DNA from: Thuidium tamariscinum
Taxonomy: Eukaryota; Streptophyta; Bryopsida; Hypnales; Thuidiaceae
Length of the DNA: 64,000 nucleotides
NCBI GenBank assembly: GCA_947034885.2
Contig: OX344757.2
Location: 1,240,001 to 1,304,000 of the forward strand
Direction: 5' to 3'
Shown here piece after piece: positions 33,801 through 45,886 of the stretch; within the stretch, counting starts at the first letter, position 1; each line of letters opens with the position of its first letter. Both the position numbers and the translations under genes were made by a program. Under the pieces are notes generated by a model. It saw nothing but the letters and a program-made list of their open reading frames with translations. It was not told where the DNA came from and did no database searches.

Positions 33801-36740
33801 GGATCATTCTCAATGGGGTTTGTATGCTGAGTTCACTCCTGAGAAGGTATCATGTTTCTCAAAACTCCGGTACGATGTATGTGGAACCAAATATTTTATC
33901 TTGTCTTCGCATTCCGTATTCTTAAATGGTTCCAACTCCTTATCCTCAAAATTGGACTGCGCCACTTGGTTTTGGGTTCTGGGTTCTGAAGTGGGACTCT
34001 GGTTTGTTGGTTGGCAGTTGGAAAAGCTTGTGTCTCCTAAGGGTGATCATCATGATGCTATTGGCTTCAGCTATTATCTCCAATTTCACCTGCACTCACA
34101 ACTGACAGCAGCGAGAGACTATGCGATGAAAAAGAACGTTGTGCTTAAAGGAGATTTGCCCATAGGTGTAGATCGCAACAGTGTCGACACATGGCAATTT
34201 CCTAGTCTTTTCCGTATGACTGCATCTACAGGTGCTCCACCAGATTATTTTGATATGAACGGACAGAACTGGGGATTTCCGACCTATGTCTGGGAGGAAA
34301 TGGCGAAGGATAATTATGGTTGGTGGAGAGCTCGGTTATCTCAGGTCAGAGTGTTTCCTCTACATTGATGTGTGGAGCTGTCCATGTTGACATTATCTTG
34401 GAGTAAACGAATGAATTTACGTGTTTTGGAGTGTCTGGTTGGTCCTTTCTTCTTGGAATTATGTGGCCTGGGTATCGCTGTCCCTATAAAAAAACTAATG
34501 ATTAGGATTTGCCATGCTATTTGTCATTTACTGTGCAATTTTGTACTTATCACTGAATCCTTTTGTTTTCCAGATGGCGAAGTACTTCAGTGCATACAGG
34601 ATAGATCATGTTTTGGGGTTCTTCCGTATATGGGAAATGCCTGATCATGCTGTGACCGGACTTCTGGGAAGATTCAGGCCATCTATTCCTCTCAGTAATG
34701 TAAGTGGTGACCTTTATTTATGAGTATTTTGTATAAAGCACAATTTTTGTACAGTATTCTTTCCGTGAATCTTGGCGTGTTTGGTTTCCTCGTAGATCCT
34801 GTTTTTTACGTTTGCCTACTGTACTTAATCTCTTTCTGCTGGACTTCAGCTGACGATCTTCTATTGGCGTCTACAGGAGGAATTGGAAAGAGAAGGAATC
34901 TGGGACTTCAATCGGTTGAGTACACCATATGTGCGTTGTCATATTCTTATCGGAAAATTCGGGGATAGATGGACGGAAATTGCCGATAAGTATTTTGATG
35001 AGTTTGAACATTTATGCTATCAGTTCAAGGAGCAATATAATACCGAGAAAAAGATTGTTGCTGCGACGACGTTAGAAGACGATGCTCCTGAATCTGCTGT
35101 GCAAGAGGCTGAAGCAGACCAAGCCCGACTATTCGAACTTCTACATGTAAATTTCAATCCTTGAAATATGTACTGTTTCTAAATATTTTGTTCTCTCCAT
35201 GATGCCTCGAGGATGACGCATAAATTAGATAGTTGAATATTGCAAGTATTGCACACTTGGAGATAGTTGGCTTGAGATATTTGATATTTTAGATATGAAG
35301 TATTGGATGTATGCATAACGTATTATCATGTTCGTTTTTTGTAGGAAGTTCTGCTTATGCGAGACTCAGAGGACCCAACGAAATTTTACCCACGTTTTGG
35401 ACTTGACCAAACAGCTAGTTTCGATGAACTAGATGACCACAGGTATGATGCTTCTCCTCTTTTGTACTGGTATTTGTGAATTACATCCATCGTCATTTTT
35501 CTAAGATCTGAGTAATTTCAATTTTTGAATACTCTGCCTTACCGACGCAAATTGCTTGCTTCCTCTTGCAGTAAGAATGTCCTGAGGAGCAAGTATAATG
35601 ACTACTTCTTCCATCGTCAAGAGCAGTTATGGCGTGACAATGCCCTCATGACATTGCCTGCTTTGTTGAATTCGTCTGATATGCTGTGCTGCGGAGAAGA
35701 TCTTGGGATGGTTCCAGCTTGCGTGCAACCAGTGAGTGCCTGGATGATCTTTTGGTTATTCAACTTTTGAGGTTGTAGCTTTCGTGAGATGGGAGGGTCC
35801 AACTTATTTCTGGCCCCTTCATGGAATTGCGATGTCTAAATTTTGTTTCCCACAGAATATTGCACAATACTTGCTTTTAATGTGTAAAGTTCTGGATGTA
35901 GGTTTTGAGCGAGCTTGGACTGCTTGGTTTGAGAATACAGCGCATGCCTAGTGCTCCAGGACAGGAATTTGGCAATCCCGCTGAGTATGAATACATGATG
36001 GTGTGTGCTCCGTCTTGTCACGATTCGTCTACGATGCGAGCTTGGTGGGAGGAGGATGAAGATAGGAGGGAACGGTTCTTGAAGACCATGTTCAACATCA
36101 ATGAAATTCCTCCTGAAACTTGTGACCCTCACATATCCCATCTCATCCTCCAGCAACACCTTGAATCTCCATCGATGTGGGCAATATTTCCCATTCAGGA
36201 TCTTTTGGCTCTTAAAGAGGATTATGCCGATCGGCCAGCAAACGAAGAAACTATCAACGACCCCACCAACCCAAGACACTACTGGCGTTTCAGTGAGTCT
36301 TTGCGTTAGTTGTTAATCCTGACTATTCGGCTAGTGTATTTCAAACACCTTTGCGCGCACTTTTGAGTAAAAGAAAAAGTCTATGTTACCCGGAGCTTAA
36401 TCAACTGACTTCCCTTTGTTGCCTGGCTACAGGATTACATGTTCCTATGGAGACGCTCTTGGGTGACGATGATTTTCTCGGTACTATCCGTGATCTTGTA
36501 GTAAGCAGCGGTCGAGCCAGCGACGAGGATTTTGAACAGGTCAATTCCTCCGCTATTGAATGTGAGCCTGCGGTGAGCATTCAGGAAGTGAGTCTGCCAG
36601 CGTGCAGAAATGTATCAGGAGTAGTCTTGAATGACAAGAAAGCCGCTTTAGAAAGATCCCTCTCAGGTAGAGTATTAGATGATAACAAGCACGTCGTAGA
36701 GATAGGATATAGGGGTCGATCTCTTGTTACCACGTTGTAG
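30860..36740 (+). CDS. DPE2: 4-alpha-glucanotransferase DPE2 (disproportionating enzyme 2), complete
   Basis: Cytosolic GH77 enzyme that, in plants, transfers glucose from maltose exported by chloroplasts to cytosolic heteroglycan and releases free glucose. Exons: 30860-31222, 31759-31891, 32083-32138, 32305-32562, 32759-32955, 33255-33333, 33472-33630, 33745-33846, 34018-34344, 34574-34699, 34877-35146, 35345-35442, 35572-35731, 35902-36292, 36433-36740. That is 3027 nt, 1008 aa, with phases agreeing at all 14 GT-AG introns. Two CBM20 starch-binding domains (about 14-115 and 168-270) precede the GH77 barrel (about 275-925). The three GH77 carboxylates are visible: nucleophile D569 (YRIDHVLGFFRIWE), acid/base E765 (CGEDLGMVP) and D817 (SCHDSSTMRAWW). 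The C-terminal tail of about 75 residues is not conserved. No transit peptide, as expected. The splice donor after exon two (GTTGTT) is weak. Confidence 0.97.
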
Positions 36741-38390
36741 CGTTGGTAGGCACCAGAAGATAGAGGTCGTAGCCATTGTTTCAACAGGGTGCATTTACCC
36801 TAAAAATATTCTAACAGAGATTGACTGAGATTGTAGGGCAGGTAATCTTTCATCCCCATGTAATTAGAACGCAAGTCATTAAATTTACAGCGAGGCATTT
36901 ACAATCCGTGGGGTTAGTACTAGAAGTGATGCATATGCATATATTTTTGCCGTGTACTCTTATGTAGGGTAGACATAAAAGGATTCCTTTGGAGATGACA
37001 CTATTCAATATAAAGCGCGGCAGGATTGTCCCAATTCTGAAATTTCCTGATGTTGACGTATTTGTTGTATGGATGAGCTAGTCCAGTGCCTCCTGTTGAT
37101 ACGTGGCCAGGTTTCTGGTCGAAGAATGTAGGATTGATTGCTTCGACGCTTCCTGTGATAAGTTGTAGAAATCAGTAAGGAGAGTGAGTATTCGTCTACA
37201 ACATTGATAGTGGATTTTGATTGATCTGGGCATCCCCAGATATTTATCCGTTAAGTTGGATATTGCATGTGACTTTCCCTGTGCCGAAAAATCTAGCTGG
37301 CTGACGGTGACGGCGACGGCGGGGAGGGAAGGAAGGCGTTGGTGGCAGGGTCTCACGGGCCGTGGCCATTCAGCTGCTGGCAGTATGGTCAGTGAGCTGG
37401 ATACTATGGTGGTGTGGTATTCCCCTCTTCCCAGCCCGACCGTCCTCCCTCCCTCCTTGTTACAGAAATCGTCGTTCCCTTTTCCTCTCATGATGCTGAT
37501 GGCGTTAGTGCCAGGCAATTCACGTTCGACTCCATCCAGAGTTCTGATGTCTTAGTAGAGTTAATTGTAAAGTGTGCGCAATGAGGGATCAGCAGCTGGA
37601 GTTTGGAGTTTGGGTTTTGGGGTTTCCAAAAAATACAGGATGAAATTCTTTGAAGTACCCAAACTAGAGTTTGTTTGATAGAGTTTGGTGTTATGTTTTT
37701 TCTGAACTCTTCCTCGTGAAACCTTCCTTCGACCATCGTAGTACAATTTGGGGTTCACTTTATGAAAACTCTATTGCTTCCGTTTTTCCTATGTACAGAC
37801 TTGACGTAAGGGCTTGTTTGAGTTTTTCCATAGGAAACTTACGCCAAAAATTCCCTTGAATGGATGCCTTACCATAGGATACAATTCGCCTTCCTTCCTT
37901 CCTTCAGCCCGCAGGACATTGTGCTCCTTTGTACATTGCTTTGATGTATTATTATAATCTTGTTCGCTCTGAGAAAACACAACCCAACCTATTCCCACCC
38001 CTTCAAGAATTTGCCTTTTTCTATTATCAGGAGTCATGATTGATTAGTTTGTGAAGAAGAAAAACTAATCAATTATCTTAAAAGGTGAGTGTACTTGCAT
38101 TACTGACAGATCGGTTTTGGGTGAAAAAGTAGGGTTCGGGAACAGGTAGAGGGATGGGAATGGTCACTCTGCACTACCTTACCTTCCTTCCGCATGGGTT
38201 TCCTCTCCCTCTGTTCCCTTCACTCGATCACTGCAGATTGCCAGCGTCTCCATTCTCATCGCTCAAATCCTATTCAAGAGTTCCGCTCTCCACCAGTCAT
38301 ATTTCTCGTCTATTCGATTTGATTTTGAAAATGCAGAGGGATTGAGTTTGGGGCGTTAGCTACTGCAGTGAGAACTGCGAATTCGGGAGT
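36741..38390. other. Intergenic between DPE2 and aconitase
   Basis: DPE2 3' UTR followed by mixed-composition DNA. No additional gene recognised. The stretches at 37217-37555 and 38154-38345 are open but show no domain. Confidence 0.5.
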
Positions 38391-38440
38391 CTAGCACAGC
38401 GGAGCTCCAACAGTGCTGCGATGGGTGACCAACTGGAACA
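38391..38440 (+). pseudogene. 5S rRNA-like fragment
   Basis: Contains GATGGGTGACC followed by AACTGGAACACA, resembling the conserved 3' part of plant 5S rRNA (box C region), preceded by loosely similar AGCACAGCGGAGCTCC. The 5' half is not recognisable. It could be a 5S pseudogene or the 5S-like module carried by Cassandra-type TRIM retrotransposons. Short and uncertain. Confidence 0.3.
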
Positions 38441-38972
38441 CAACTACCTTTAATTTGTGTCCAAAAAAGAAGAAAAAAGAGCTGCGATTTCGGTGAATGG
38501 CAGGCAGGTCGAGCAGGACCCGACGAGCATGGCCCTGCGGACAGAACTGAAGAGCAGTGATGGCGCCTGACGAGAAAGCCGGGCTGCAGGCAGGCACACT
38601 CTCCTTCAGACGGTCGGAGTGCCACCTCAGATAGGTCAAGGCCCGTCGACCATGCTCGGTGCCTCGCAGCTTCGTCACCGCAGAGGTGCGGTTTGAGCTG
38701 GAGTGGTCCTGGCCTAAACCTCGCCGCCAACTTGCACCTGGCGTCACGCCACCCTGATGGCTCCCATTGCTGCAGCTCGCTCCTTCATCGAGCTGGTGGT
38801 CCTGCCCTGCCGTTCTCGAGTCTTTCGCCGTCTCCCACTTCCCGCAACTCGGACTGCTACTAAATGAAGTGAAGTTATCCCCTCACCGCTGCGCCGCGCC
38901 TCTGATGCAACCTAGAAGCCTGCAATTAATAGGAGGAAGACTTTCTCTGTAACTTACGTGAAGTGCCTTGGC
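38441..38972. other. Upstream region of aconitase
   Basis: GC-balanced sequence without a recognisable gene. An A-rich run (38461-38480) follows the 5S-like fragment. Confidence 0.45.
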
Positions 38973-39296
38973 ATGCTCCTCCTCCCCTCGCCTACCTGCG
39001 GTTCCTTGCGAGTCCCCACGTGCATCTGCACTTCGTTTTCGCTCTCGGTCCCGACCGTCACTCCGTCCCCCTTCCCCTTTCCCTTTTTCCTTAGACCTCC
39101 CCTTCTTCCTGTGCTGCATCGCCTGCGTCCACCGCGCCCATTCCCTCTTTCTTGCCCCGTCCTTCCCTGTCCCTCAATCCTCATTCCACACCCTCTCCCT
39201 TCTCCCTTCTCCCCTGCTCTTCCCTCCCCACACCCTCGCCGTCCGTCTCTCCATCCCACCCGCGCTGCCTACCGATTCCCCGAGCCTGGCGCCAAG
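38973..39296 (+). promoter_or_regulatory. Pyrimidine-rich aconitase leader, open in frame
   Basis: A CT-rich leader. An ATG at 38973 is in frame with the aconitase start at 39297, with no stop for 108 codons. The conceptual extension is rich in Pro, Ser, Leu and Arg. It has a single acidic residue, in EPGAK just before the conserved start, and a basic stretch (HPRRPSLHPTRAAYRF). It could be a mitochondrial targeting extension or simply a 5' UTR, since other frames are open here too. Confidence 0.4.
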
Positions 39297-42200
39297 ATGG
39301 CATCCACTCAAGGTACGTCGCTCCTTGTTTCTGGCGCTTTCGAGGTGGTCGCCCCGAGCCGAGGCGATCGACAAGGCTCCTTTCCTAGATTCTCGTCAAT
39401 TTCTCCCGGCTCAAGAAGTTCTGGATTGCCCTCTGAAGTTTCGCATGGCTTGCTGGCTTTCACGTGCTTTCACGAGGGATATGGACTCTAGAACAACCGA
39501 ATGCTCGATTTTCAGGAAGAAGTATTCCTCTTCGTCAATTTCTCTGCGCAAACGCTGCGAGGTGGTCTTGTTCGCTGTGCCGACTGATCGCACCTCGTGG
39601 TTTTACTTCCTGAAAGTCGCTTGTGCGAGGTGTTTCGCCACCCTAAGAACTGACTGGACTTCATTGCATTTTGTGCAGCAGCTGCCGAGAATCCATTCGC
39701 TAGCCTGGTGACGAATTTGCCAAAGCCCGGTGGAGGCTTCTATGGGAAGTTTTACAGTCTCGTGAAGTTGAACGATCCCAGAGTTGGTGAGTTTGGGGCA
39801 CACGCTGTCCGTCTTGCACTGGGGACAGGCGCCGCTTCCAGTTGAATCGATTGAAGGATTGATTCCATTGGGATGGGGGTCGTGGGGTGCATCAGTCAAT
39901 TTGTTCCTGGTTTTGTTGCGCTGTCCGAAAATTCATTTGCTGCAGGGGAACTGAGTTGGAACTTAGATTTTCTTGTGGCAATTTGAACGTTCCGTGTGGG
40001 CGTGTCTGAATTGTGAGCTCAGTTTAGCGATCTTTTGCAATCGGATAGTGCTTTGGCAATTCAGATTGTTCGTGTTACTGGAATGTGCAGACTCGCTGCC
40101 CTACTCTATCAGGTACCTATTGGAATCCGCGATTCGCAATTGTGACAACTTTCAGGTATCCCCAAATGATGTTGAGAAGATTTTGGACTGGGTGAAGACT
40201 GCTCCTAAGCAAGTGGAAATCCCGTTTAAGCCTGCTCGAGTTATCCTACAGGTGTGATGATTTCTGCGGAGTCTCCCCTCTCCCCCTCTCGTTCTGACGC
40301 TTCGGCTTTTGAACCTATTCATGCCATTACATGCTTCCTTTGATGCGACTACATTTGGGAAGTCTTGACGACGTTGTAGGTTTGAGCCTGCTAAGTCGCT
40401 GCCACCATCCTGGCAAATTGGTTTGTTCGCCAGTCTGCCTCATCGCCGTCGTCGACCCAGAGAGGATGGGTCACAGCTCATCAGAACTGCAAACTTCAAT
40501 GTTGTTGGCCATGGGCAGCCTGACGAGCTTGAGTTCACGATTTTGTTTCAGGACTTCACTGGAGTACCGGCAGTGGTCGACCTCGCTGCCATGCGTGATG
40601 CCATCACTCGGTTGGGCGGAGATCCAGACAAGATCAATCCTCTGGTGTGTGGTCTGCCTTGATCGAACCTTGTAGACGATCTTAGATTAGTTTTGGACAT
40701 CTTCTATCAGTCAAACCTGAAATTGTGATCGGAGTCCAGGTAGAGACAGATTTGGACTTGCACTGAAATGTGATCAGTCAAATTTTGAACTGCTTTTGGC
40801 GCGACCAGGTACCCGTGGATCTGGTCATCGACCATTCAGTGCAGGTGGATGTTGCTCGCCGTGCCAACGCACTTCTGCTAAACATGGAGTTGGAGTTTAG
40901 CCGCAACAAGGAACGGTTCGGTTTTCTGAAGTGGGGAGCCAAGGCCTTTAAGAACATGCTTGTGGTTCCACCGGGCTCCGGGATCGTGCACCAGGTTTGT
41001 GCGTCAGTCAAATTACGGACTGGGTGATGACAGCTGCGAGTGACGATGCTGAATGTTGACTGAGTGGGGTGTTGTTGACGAGTGCTTCGGATTCTGCAGG
41101 TGAACCTGGAGTATCTGGCCCGTGTTGTGTTCAACAGCAATGGCGTCCTGTATCCTGACACGCTGGTGGGAACAGACTCGCACACAACTATGATCGATGG
41201 ACTTGGTGTGGCCGGATGGGGAGTGGGAGGAATTGAAGCTGAGGCAGCCATGCTCGGACAGGTGAGAGCTTCGTGGGTTCATCGTGTTCGGATTATTAAA
41301 TGGGTGGTGGTTTGCAGCTGTCGGTGTTAGGGCGAGTTATGAATTGCTCTCCTTAGATTACACTTGCAATGGCAACTCTGCACAATGAAGTGTGAATCAC
41401 CGATTGCTTTGTCGTTTTGATGCACAGCCGATGAGTATGGTTCTGCCTGGTGTCGTGGGGTTCAAGCTGAATGGCAAGCTGCGCACCGGAGTAACAGCCA
41501 CAGATCTTGTGTTGACGGTAACTCAAATTCTGAGGAAAATGGGCGTCGTAGGGAAGTTCGTGGAATTTTACGGTAAGCAGTCGCGGTTCATGCTGGTGTC
41601 TTTGAAGATCGCGCCCCCATGTGATTGTCTTCGGTTGACTGCTTAGTCGTCTTCGTGCTCGAAGCGAATGTCGGTTTTCTATTTTCCCTACCTAACTGAA
41701 GCTTGGTTGCTATCTTTCCAGGGAAGGGCATGTCCGAGCTGACCCTGGCCGACAGGGCGACGATCGCGAACATGTCTCCGGAGTACGGTGCTACTATGGG
41801 TTTCTTTCCCGTTGACCATGTCACACTGGATTATCTGAGGTTGACTGGTCGGGATGAGAAGAAGGTGATGCATATTGCTTCTCGGATCAGGTTGAGGGGT
41901 CTGAGGAGGCCGAATGATGCTTGAGTGATCGATATTTTGCGTCACGTCGTGTAGCTGCTTGTGGTCTCGTTCCCACTGTTACGTAGGTCAGCTTGATGTC
42001 AGGTTTTGCAGATTCAAAGATAGGGGATCGTAGATTGTTTTGGCATCCGCGTCCTAGCGGAACCTACTGAATTCACGTGCCTGATCAGGTTGAAGAGATT
42101 GAGGCTTACCTGCGGGCGAACGATCTGTTCGTGGACCACGAGAAGGTGAGAAGCGAGTATGAACTGCTGGTTTGGCTCAACGAATCGACTTTTGCAGTCC

Positions 42201-45200
42201 TGAGTCATGGCAAATGTGGCTTACAGCATCCTACTTGAAGCGTTGCTTTTAACTGATAACGTCTCTATTTCTAGGGTCGGTCACCTTTCCGGGAGTGTGC
42301 ATAATCTTGTGGGTTAGAATCTGCACCCTGTAGGATTGATTGCTGACTGCATGGCTGTTTACTTCGTTACTTGGCAGCCTCAGAAGGACAACACTTATTC
42401 AGCCTACCTGGAACTGGATCTCGATACTGTGGAGCCGTGCATTTCTGGACCGAAAAGGTGCGTGAGATGAGTCCAAGTTCACAGATTTGAGCGATGACAT
42501 GAGACTTCGGCCTCACGATTGGAAGATCGGTTGTTCTGTTCAGATATGTACTTGGTGTCGTGTCATACCTTCCTGGATCGACCATTGGTCGGTCGTAAGA
42601 CATGCCTCGATGGTGACTGAGTGAGTGGGGATCACTGGATTCTTATGCGTTGCAGGCCACACGATCGGGTGATGCTCAAAGACATGAAGCAGGATTGGCA
42701 AGGTTGCCTGGACAACAAGGTTGGGTTCAAGGTAAATTACCCGGGCTTTGGCACTGTGGTGGGCAGTTGCTTGCCCAGAAACTAATTTTCTCCTCATTGG
42801 ATTGGATGTTGACCAGTGCCTTTGTTTCGGGTTGTGCAGGGATTTGCCATTCCGAAAGAGCAACAAGACAAGGTGGTGAAGTTCACGTTCGAGGGGAAGC
42901 CTGCAGAGATGAGGCACGGCAGCGTGGTGATTGCTGCCATCACGAGTTGTACGAACACGTCCAATCCAAGTGTCATGCTTGGTGCTGGCCTTGTGGCGAA
43001 GAAGGCGACCGAACTTGGACTTGAGGTCAGACCATTGGGCATTACAGACGGATTTCTTACCATTCGGGATTTGTGTGAATAATCAGCAGCAGTCGTGAAG
43101 TTCTTGCCCTGGTGTTTCTATCAGTGAGATAGTATGCGACTGTCATGGTCGGGAGATTACCTGATGATCATTTTCCTTCCTGTAGAACTTGATCTGTACT
43201 GTTTTCTTCCGGGTGTTCGTGAGTCTTAGACTGATCGTCTCGAAGACGGCGAGAAGTTGACCTTAGCGTGAATGCTGACTCCACATTAATCTCTCAATTT
43301 TGTGTCGAATCTGCCTCTCGTCTGAATTCGAGGTACTGCCTTTTGACAGGTCAAGCCATGGGTTAAGACCAGCCTAGCACCGGGTTCAGGGGTTGTCACC
43401 ATGTACCTGGAGAAAAGGTGAGCAGCAGATCGAGAGTGACGAAAGTGGATGCGATGCATGTATTTGGAATACGACGGTGTCGTTTCTTTCTGTGGGTAGG
43501 CTTTTGCTTATTTGTGATCATTGACGTTTATCGGATATCTTTTAGGTGCGCCTTTGACTAGTTGAATGCAGAGTTCGGTGCCAGGTTGAGTTGCTGCTCG
43601 CCGACCTCCTCACAAGGGGTGATGTGATGGCTCATTCTTACCTCTTTCGTACTCTTGTAACGTGCAGTGGCTTGAACAAATATCTCGACAAACAAGGCTT
43701 CAGTCTGGTCGGTTATGGATGCACAACGTGCATCGGTAACTCCGGCGATCTTCACGAAGCCGTCAGCGAGGCCATTGCAGCGAATGGTAGGGTCTCATTC
43801 TATGTTGTTTTGGGCGCATTCTGCTCAGCTGTCGGGCTCAAGGCGTCGTGGCATCTTCCGAGAGCTGTGGTTCCGTCCTGAATGGCGTCGTCATTGCGTA
43901 TTCTCCAGTGTGCAGTGTGAGAATCAGTTAGGGAGTCGCGAGTTCACGTTTGCGAGCCAGCGAGTTACTTGAGGTGTAATCGCTTAAACGCTGTGGTGCT
44001 GTGTGATGTGTAGATGTGGTCGCTGCTGCTGTGCTGTCCGGCAACCGCAACTTCGAGGGACGTGTTCATCCGTTGACTCGCGCCAACTACCTGGCATCGC
44101 CTCCGTTGGTGGTGGCTTACGCTTTTGCTGGAACGGTGCGACCCTGCAGTTTGTGTTGCCGTTGATTTGACTAGAGTTTGGTGACGCGCAGCTCATGTTT
44201 CACAACGTAGAACTATGTGGAGAGAACCTTGCGGGGTCTCCTGTATGAGTTGTTTTAGCACGCCTGTTGAATCTTCTGAGGTTGGGGCGTTCCTGTTGCA
44301 GGTGAACATCGACTTCGAGACGGAGCCCATTGGTATCGGCAAAGACGGGAAGAATGTCTTTTTGAGGGATATCTGGCCTTCTAATGAGGAGGTTGCTGAG
44401 GTAAGCCGTGGAGAGAAGAGGTGTCCTGACCTAGGCTGCCAAGAGTGTGCCTGATTGTATGCAGGCGTAGACATGTGTCGCAACCTCGCCAGTGGGGTCA
44501 TCAAGTCGCTTTGGTCACTGGGGTGCTGTGTGCGCTCGTCCTATCCAGCGGACGATATTTGTAGAGAGGGCTTTGAGGTGTGATTTTTCGTGAGAAAATT
44601 TGTGGGCATGCCAGGAACTGACTGAGGTGTTCTGACATGCGCAGGTGGTCGCAAAGTCAGTACTGCCGGAGATGTTCCAGTCGACATACAAAGCCATCAC
44701 GGAAGGTAATGCCATGTGGAACAGCCTGGAGGCTCCCGTAGGCGCTCAGTATGCATGGGACCCAAACTCTACCTACGTACACGATCCGCCCTTCTTCAAA
44801 AGCACGACGAAGGATCCTCCTGGAGTGCGAAGCGTGAAGGACGCGTTCTGCCTTTTGAATTTCGGAGACAGTATCACCACCGACCACATTTCACCAGCAG
44901 GTAACATCAACAAAGAGAGTCCTGCCGCGAAGTATTTACTGGAGCGCGGAGTGGATCGAAAGGATTTCAACTCGTACGGCAGCAGGCGTGGCAACGATGA
45001 AATCATGGCAAGAGGCACGTTCGCGAATATTCGGATCGTGAACAAGTTCCTGAAAGGCGAGGTTGGTCCGAAGACTTTGTACGTCCCAACGCAGGAGAAG
45101 ATGTTCATTTACGACGCTGCCGTGGTAAGAGGGGCTTTTCTCACTCCTGTACATACCCTGCCTGAAACATTGCAGGACGTTGCATTCGTGCTGTGATACG

Positions 45201-45886
45201 GGGACTAGATAACGAGTGGAAGGGTGGGTGATGCAGAAATACAGGGACGACGGTCATGACACGATCATCCTTGCGGGAGCGGAGTACGGCAGTGGAAGTT
45301 CTCGAGATTGGGCTGCCAAGGGTCCCTACTTGCAGGTAAGAGGAGCAACTTAAGCAGTGTGTGACCGTTGCCTAGCATCGGATGGCCCATCCTTCAATAG
45401 TTGAAAGGTTCAAAGTAGGAGGAGCAGTCCCAGTGGTGGGCGATGTCTCAGGTTTCGCGTGTGCTCCAATATGTTCAATGGTGATCTATAACATGGCTGG
45501 GCAATCCAATCTGCCCTGCAGCGATTCTCCTTTGGACCCTTACCGACCGACTGACTGTGCCCTTGGTGTTTATGCAGGGCGTGAAAGCTGTGATTGCGAA
45601 GAGTTTCGAGCGTATCCATCGCAGCAATCTGGTGGGTATGGGCTTGATTCCTCTGTGCTTCAAGGAGGGCGAGGACGCGGACACGCTGGGACTGACCGGC
45701 TTCGAGAGGTATAGCATAGATATGCCTGCCCTGGAGGATATCAAACCCGGCATGGATATCGCTGTGAAAACGGACAACAACAAGGAGTTCACCTGCGTGC
45801 TTCGGTTCGACACCCAGGTCGAGTTGACGTACTTTTCGCACGGGGGCATTCTACAGTATGTGTTGCGCCAGCTGCTAAACCAGTAG
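39297..45886 (+). CDS. ACO: Aconitate hydratase (aconitase), plant cytosolic/mitochondrial type, complete
   Basis: 4Fe-4S enzyme interconverting citrate and isocitrate via cis-aconitate. Exons: 39297-39312, 39679-39786, 40091-40251, 40552-40644, 40809-40994, 41100-41261, 41428-41572, 41722-41864, 42089-42145, 42378-42457, 42656-42731, 42840-43025, 43350-43417, 43668-43786, 44014-44135, 44302-44400, 44645-45124, 45237-45335, 45578-45886. That is 2709 nt, 902 aa, with all phases consistent and length typical of plant aconitases. Cluster ligands C446 ([10 protein letters not shown]), C512 and C515 ([12 protein letters not shown]) are present, as is the catalytic serine S788 ([14 protein letters not shown]). 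The aconitase barrel is followed by the swivel domain in the last two and a half exons. From this ATG the protein lacks a transit peptide. The in-frame leader upstream could supply one. The donor after exon eight (GTGATG) is weak. Confidence 0.97.

Noticed and set aside
38883-39711. Long overlapping open frames on both strands around the aconitase leader, including a 247-codon one
   Set aside because: They result from the stop-poor CT-rich tract. Only the frame joined to aconitase exon 1 has any support.
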